From contig PXBQ01000117.1 in the NCBI GenBank assembly GCA_003566875.1, positions 1 to 5,564 of the forward strand: a stretch of 5,564 bases of DNA, in the 5' to 3' direction. The position numbers and the translations under genes are program-made. The notes under the pieces were generated by a model. It searched no databases. It saw nothing but the letters and a program-made list of their open reading frames with translations, and was not told where the DNA came from. Positions 4,616 to 5,564 of the stretch are shown here, one piece after another. Each line of letters begins with the position of its first letter. Position 1 is the first letter of the stretch. The DNA comes from Spirochaetaceae bacterium. GTDB taxonomy: Bacteria; Spirochaetota; Spirochaetia; DSM-27196; PXBQ01.

Positions 4616-5564
4616 GTGTCCGATCAAGTCCCGACCCCAACCGGGCGTGTCATACCGATAGCGATAGAGGACGAAGTCCGAGAGTCGTATCTCAACTACG
4701 CGATGTCCGTCATCGTGTCGCGTGCGTTGCCCGATGTCCGCGACGGGCTGAAACCCGTTCACCGGCGCATCCTGTACTCCATGAGCGATATGGGGTTGCG
4801 TTCCGATGCTCCGTACAAGAAGTGCGGCCGCGTCGTCGGTGACGTGCTCGGAAAGTATCATCCCCACGGAGACCAAAGCATCTACGACGCGATGGTTCGC
4901 CTCGCGCAGGACTTCTCGATGCGGTACCCGGTGATCCAGGGTCAGGGTAACTTCGGCTCGGTCGACGGCGACCCACCCGCGGCGGTTCGGTACACCGAGG
5001 CGCGGCTTCACCGCGTCGGCGAAGAGATGCTTCTCGACATCAAGAAGGAAACCGTCGATTTTGGGCCGAACTACGACGACTCGATGACCGAGCCGCTTGT
5101 TCTTCCGGCAGCGTTTCCGTATCTCCTGGCAAACGGAGCGAGTGGTATCGCGGTCGGGATGGCGACGAACATCCCACCGCATAACCTGCGTGAGCTGGCC
5201 GCCGGGATATCGGCGTACATCGACAATCCCGAGATCGATGTCGACGGGCTCCTCGAACACATCACGGGTCCGGACTTTCCGACCGGCGGAACGATCTACG
5301 GCAGACGGGGCATTCGCGACGCGTACACGACGGGGCGCGGAAAAATCACCGTTCGTGCGCAATTTACGATCGAAACGACAAAGAGTGGAAAGGACGTGAT
5401 CATCGTGCACGAGATTCCGTATCTCGTGAACAAGGCGAATCTAATCACACGGATCGCCGATCTTGTCCGTGACCGAAAAGTTGACGGGATTCAAGATCTT
5501 CGCGACGAGTCCGACCGCAACGGGATGAGGATCATAATCGAGCTGAAGCGAAGCGTCTCGCCGA
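4616..5564 (+). CDS. gyrA: DNA gyrase subunit A, N-terminal part; cut off by window edge
   Basis: GyrA is the DNA breakage-reunion subunit of gyrase. The visible 316 codons start at GTG and cover the winged-helix and part of the tower domain; full-length proteins have about 800-870 residues. Conserved blocks include IAIEDEVRESYLNYAMSVIV (15-34), SRALPDVRDGLKPVHRRIL (35-53), the quinolone-pocket helix KYHPHGDQSIYDAMVRLAQ (80-98) and QGQGNFGSVDGDPPAAVRYT (108-127) with the catalytic pair Arg125-Tyr126 (E. coli Arg121-Tyr122). LANGASGIAVGMATNIPPHN (171-190) and VHEIPYLVNKANLI (264-277) follow. It could in principle be the paralogous ParC, but its place directly after gyrB favours GyrA; the C-terminal GyrA box that would settle this is outside the window. 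The position of E. coli Ser83 is Gln87 (see findings). Confidence 0.96.
   Translation, partial: MSDQVPTPTGRVIPIAIEDEVRESYLNYAMSVIVSRALPDVRDGLKPVHRRILYSMSDMGLRSDAPYKKCGRVVGDVLGKYHPHGDQSIYDAMVRLAQDFSMRYPVIQGQGNFGSVDGDPPAAVRYTEARLHRVGEEMLLDIKKETVDFGPNYDDSMTEPLVLPAAFPYLLANGASGIAVGMATNIPPHNLRELAAGISAYIDNPEIDVDGLLEHITGPDFPTGGTIYGRRGIRDAYTTGRGKITVRAQFTIETTKSGKDVIIVHEIPYLVNKANLITRIADLVRDRKVDGIQDLRDESDRNGMRIIIELKRSVSP

Noticed and set aside
4349..5410. Long open frame (353 codons) on the minus strand opposite gyrA and the gyrB end
   Set aside because: It lies antisense to strongly conserved gyrase coding sequence, its translation is rich in Arg, Val and His without recognisable domains, and stop-free antisense frames are expected from this codon usage.
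1..5564. CRISPR, insertion sequence, tRNA/rRNA or other accessory system
   Set aside because: Coding DNA is filled by four core genes and the gaps are too short; no regularly spaced repeats, terminal inverted repeats or RNA gene signatures were seen.

Overview
The window holds four conserved replication genes in two divergent pairs. On the minus strand lie dnaN (beta sliding clamp, cut by the left edge) and dnaA (replication initiator). On the plus strand lie gyrB and gyrA (DNA gyrase, gyrA cut by the right edge). Reading left to right the order is dnaN<, dnaA<, gyrB>, gyrA>. From memory this is the order around the chromosomal origin of Borrelia and other spirochaetes, and it differs from the co-directional dnaA-dnaN-recF-gyrB-gyrA order of Firmicutes. 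Together with the protein sequences, this suggests a free-living or environmental spirochaete of moderate GC content. The phylum is an inference; the species cannot be named from the sequence alone.

Layout: 1-770 is dnaN, with the first 256 codons visible. 771-980 is a non-coding, AT-rich gap that I read as the chromosomal origin, oriC. It has one perfect TTATCCACA DnaA box and two TTATACACA boxes embedded in an 11-bp direct repeat. On the dnaN side there is a short GC-rich spacer, a run of TAG-type triplets (DnaA-trio-like) and an AT-rich unwinding tract that also contains a TATAAT. 981-2360 is a full-length dnaA. 2361-2612 is the divergent dnaA/gyrB control region; it has a good sigma-70-type promoter for gyrB and no recognisable DnaA box. 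2613-4520 is a complete gyrB of the short type (635 aa). 4521-4615 is a 95-bp gap with two small hairpins and no terminator, so gyrB and gyrA are probably one operon. 4616-5564 is the first 316 codons of gyrA, starting at GTG.

The products work together at initiation. DnaA binds the boxes at 834-943 and melts the adjacent AT-rich DNA, the DnaN clamp tethers the polymerase, and gyrase supplies the negative supercoiling needed for melting and fork movement. The window is core genome with no mobile elements, CRISPR or RNA genes that I can see. I did not find an undescribed system. The points most worth a second look are the compact origin with a trio-like unwinding element, and natural residue changes at three classic drug-target positions of gyrase: GyrA Gln87, GyrB Leu135 and GyrB Trp447, which correspond to E. 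coli Ser83, Arg136 and Lys447.
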